A DNA stretch of 64,000 nt from Pycnopodia helianthoides (taxonomy: Eukaryota; Echinodermata; Asteroidea; Forcipulatida; Asteriidae): NCBI GenBank assembly GCA_032158295.1, contig CM063243.1:2046001-2110000 (forward strand). Direction: 5' to 3'. Below the pieces are notes generated by a model that made no database searches, was not told the DNA's origin, and saw only the letters and a program-made list of their open reading frames with translations. This document shows positions 62,930 to 64,000 of the stretch, in pieces. Both the position numbers and the translations under genes were made by a program. Positions within the stretch are counted from its first letter, which is position 1. Each line of letters starts with the position of its first letter.

Positions 62930-63919
62930 CAGTTTGCGGAAGCACCCAGTCTCCCCCCATTGAGATTGAAAACATACACAAATGAATGGCTCGATACATT
63001 CAATAGCCTTGACTCAATTGATTTTAGCAAGTAGGCCAAGTTATTGAGAAAAAACAAACTAAAGTGGAAATAGGAATCTTAAATTTTCTTTTAAACAAAA
63101 CAATTAGATCGAAAGTATGAATTTCCTTCATAGATTAAATCCAGTACAAAGACTGCAATTTTGAAATTTTTCTATGGGACATTCTACTGCATGACATTTG
63201 GACAACTTGAAGCATGGTACAAATTTTTGAGAATTTTTAGAAACAACGCTTGTAGTTTTTTCTTCCGGTTAGTTCTCACTTTTGTAAAAAGTGTTCAAAT
63301 TTGACAGAAATTGTATTTCGTTTTGAAACTGCATTTAGACAAAAACTTTGGAGTTAAACAGTTAATTTGCAGTCAATAATCAAAGTGTACCATGCTCAAA
63401 TTTACCTGGGAGAGGCAAAAACCAAATTAAAAACCCATTTGGGTAAACAAATCTGGAAATTTTTCTACCGACACTCAGAAGAGCGATCAAGCTTTGTCTT
63501 TGCTGCAGGTTTGTCCCAATGCAGCTGCACACACTAAATCAACTGAGAAGATTGGGAAGGCAGTCTCTTCATCTTCTAGGAGTTGATCTAAAAACTAGGA
63601 GTCTCTGTGATAGAAAATGGAGGACAAAAATAAGTTTTGATTTCTGTTAAGACAAAGTTGAAGCCTGATTCAGAAACAGTGAAAGTTGAAGAAATGGCAA
63701 TTGATAACCAGAAATATTTAAAGACTAGAATTTGGTATTAGAAGGAAAACGAATACAAGCAACATACTTTGCATGATAGAAACAATAATATGTTTGAAAT
63801 AAAGGATTAGTTGTCACAAAAAAAGTGTTTCCTTTTGGAAGCGATAAAATAAAGTTGAAGTTGTGGATTCACAATGAAATGGTTCACAGGGGGAAAAAAA
63901 AAAAAAAACAGTTAGGGAA
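62930..63919. other. Unique sequence, no gene seen
   Basis: A short open stretch near 63,440-63,511 ends at GCTGCAG|GTTTGT, but no start or family features support an exon. Nothing else is recognised. Confidence 0.3.
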
Positions 63920-63924
63920 TAACA

Positions 63925-64000
63925 ATGTGATGACCTAGCTGGTCTTCACTTCGTGGTATGAACTGGTTGGTGGCTGCTGCTGTAAATCGACCAAGCCGAA
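63925..64000 (+). mobile_element. Partial fold-back element at the window end
   Basis: GTCTTCACTTCGTGGTATGA then GACCAAGCCGAA matches the start of the hairpin at 17,380-17,440 (GTCTTCACTGTGTGGTAATG, GACCGAGCCGAA). It is cut by the window edge. Confidence 0.55.

Noticed and set aside
63440..63511. A plus-strand exon ending at GCAG|GTTTGT
   Set aside because: The open stretch is only about 20 codons with no matching acceptor or family.

Overview
This window looks like nuclear DNA from a marine deuterostome, most likely an echinoderm and probably a sea star. Coding exons are short and far apart. They have GT/AG splice sites and sit in AT-rich DNA full of tRNA-derived SINEs, short TTAA-flanked inverted-repeat elements, fold-back elements, LINE fragments and minisatellites. 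The taxon is inferred from the repeat families as I remember them, not from a database search. No viral, plasmid, prokaryotic or CRISPR feature was seen.

Left part (1-24,200). Two genes stand head to head. On the minus strand (1,465-11,721) is a complete four-exon gene for an LRR protein that I recognise as TCTE1/DRC5, a subunit of the axonemal nexin-dynein regulatory complex. Its four exons join in phase to 489 codons. On the plus strand (12,664-22,701) four small exons also join in phase and give a 130-residue protein that I do not recognise. The 942 bp between the start codons holds a 13-bp site that fits the RFX X-box consensus. This suggests the unknown protein is also ciliary. The third intron of TCTE1 holds two SINEs in opposite orientation and a SINE whose B-box segment has expanded into a 93-bp satellite. 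The introns of the plus gene hold a decayed tandem copy of its own exon 2, several TTAA elements and further SINEs.

Middle (24,200-36,200). I see no gene here. It holds a C-rich, G-poor tract with telomere-like repeats, two tRNA-like heads facing each other, a pair of perfect DR1 nuclear-receptor sites, a very homogeneous 130-bp satellite, and AT-rich DNA with ~300-bp degenerate repeats.

Region 36,200-48,300. A duplicated, decayed minus-strand exon cluster lies here. One copy is interrupted by a 5'-truncated CR1/L2-group LINE and the paralogous copy is the empty site. A 20-bp minisatellite separates the two copies. From 39.9 to 44.1 kb exon-like units carrying their own splice sites are tandemly repeated. 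A 23-bp minisatellite, a 270-bp tandem duplication and an RT-element remnant follow.

Right part (48,300-64,000). This is mostly repeats: degenerate ~45-bp repeats, TTAA elements, a SINE with an Asn-like tRNA head, and a decayed L1/Tx1-type LINE (57.2-60.2 kb) that has itself been hit by a TTAA element and a fold-back element. One possible first exon with a mitochondrial-presequence-like N terminus lies at 61.3 kb.

The best candidate for something undescribed is the small protein sharing a divergent X-box promoter with TCTE1. Next are the SINE-born satellite and the 87-bp TTAA-bounded duplication around a TTAA element.
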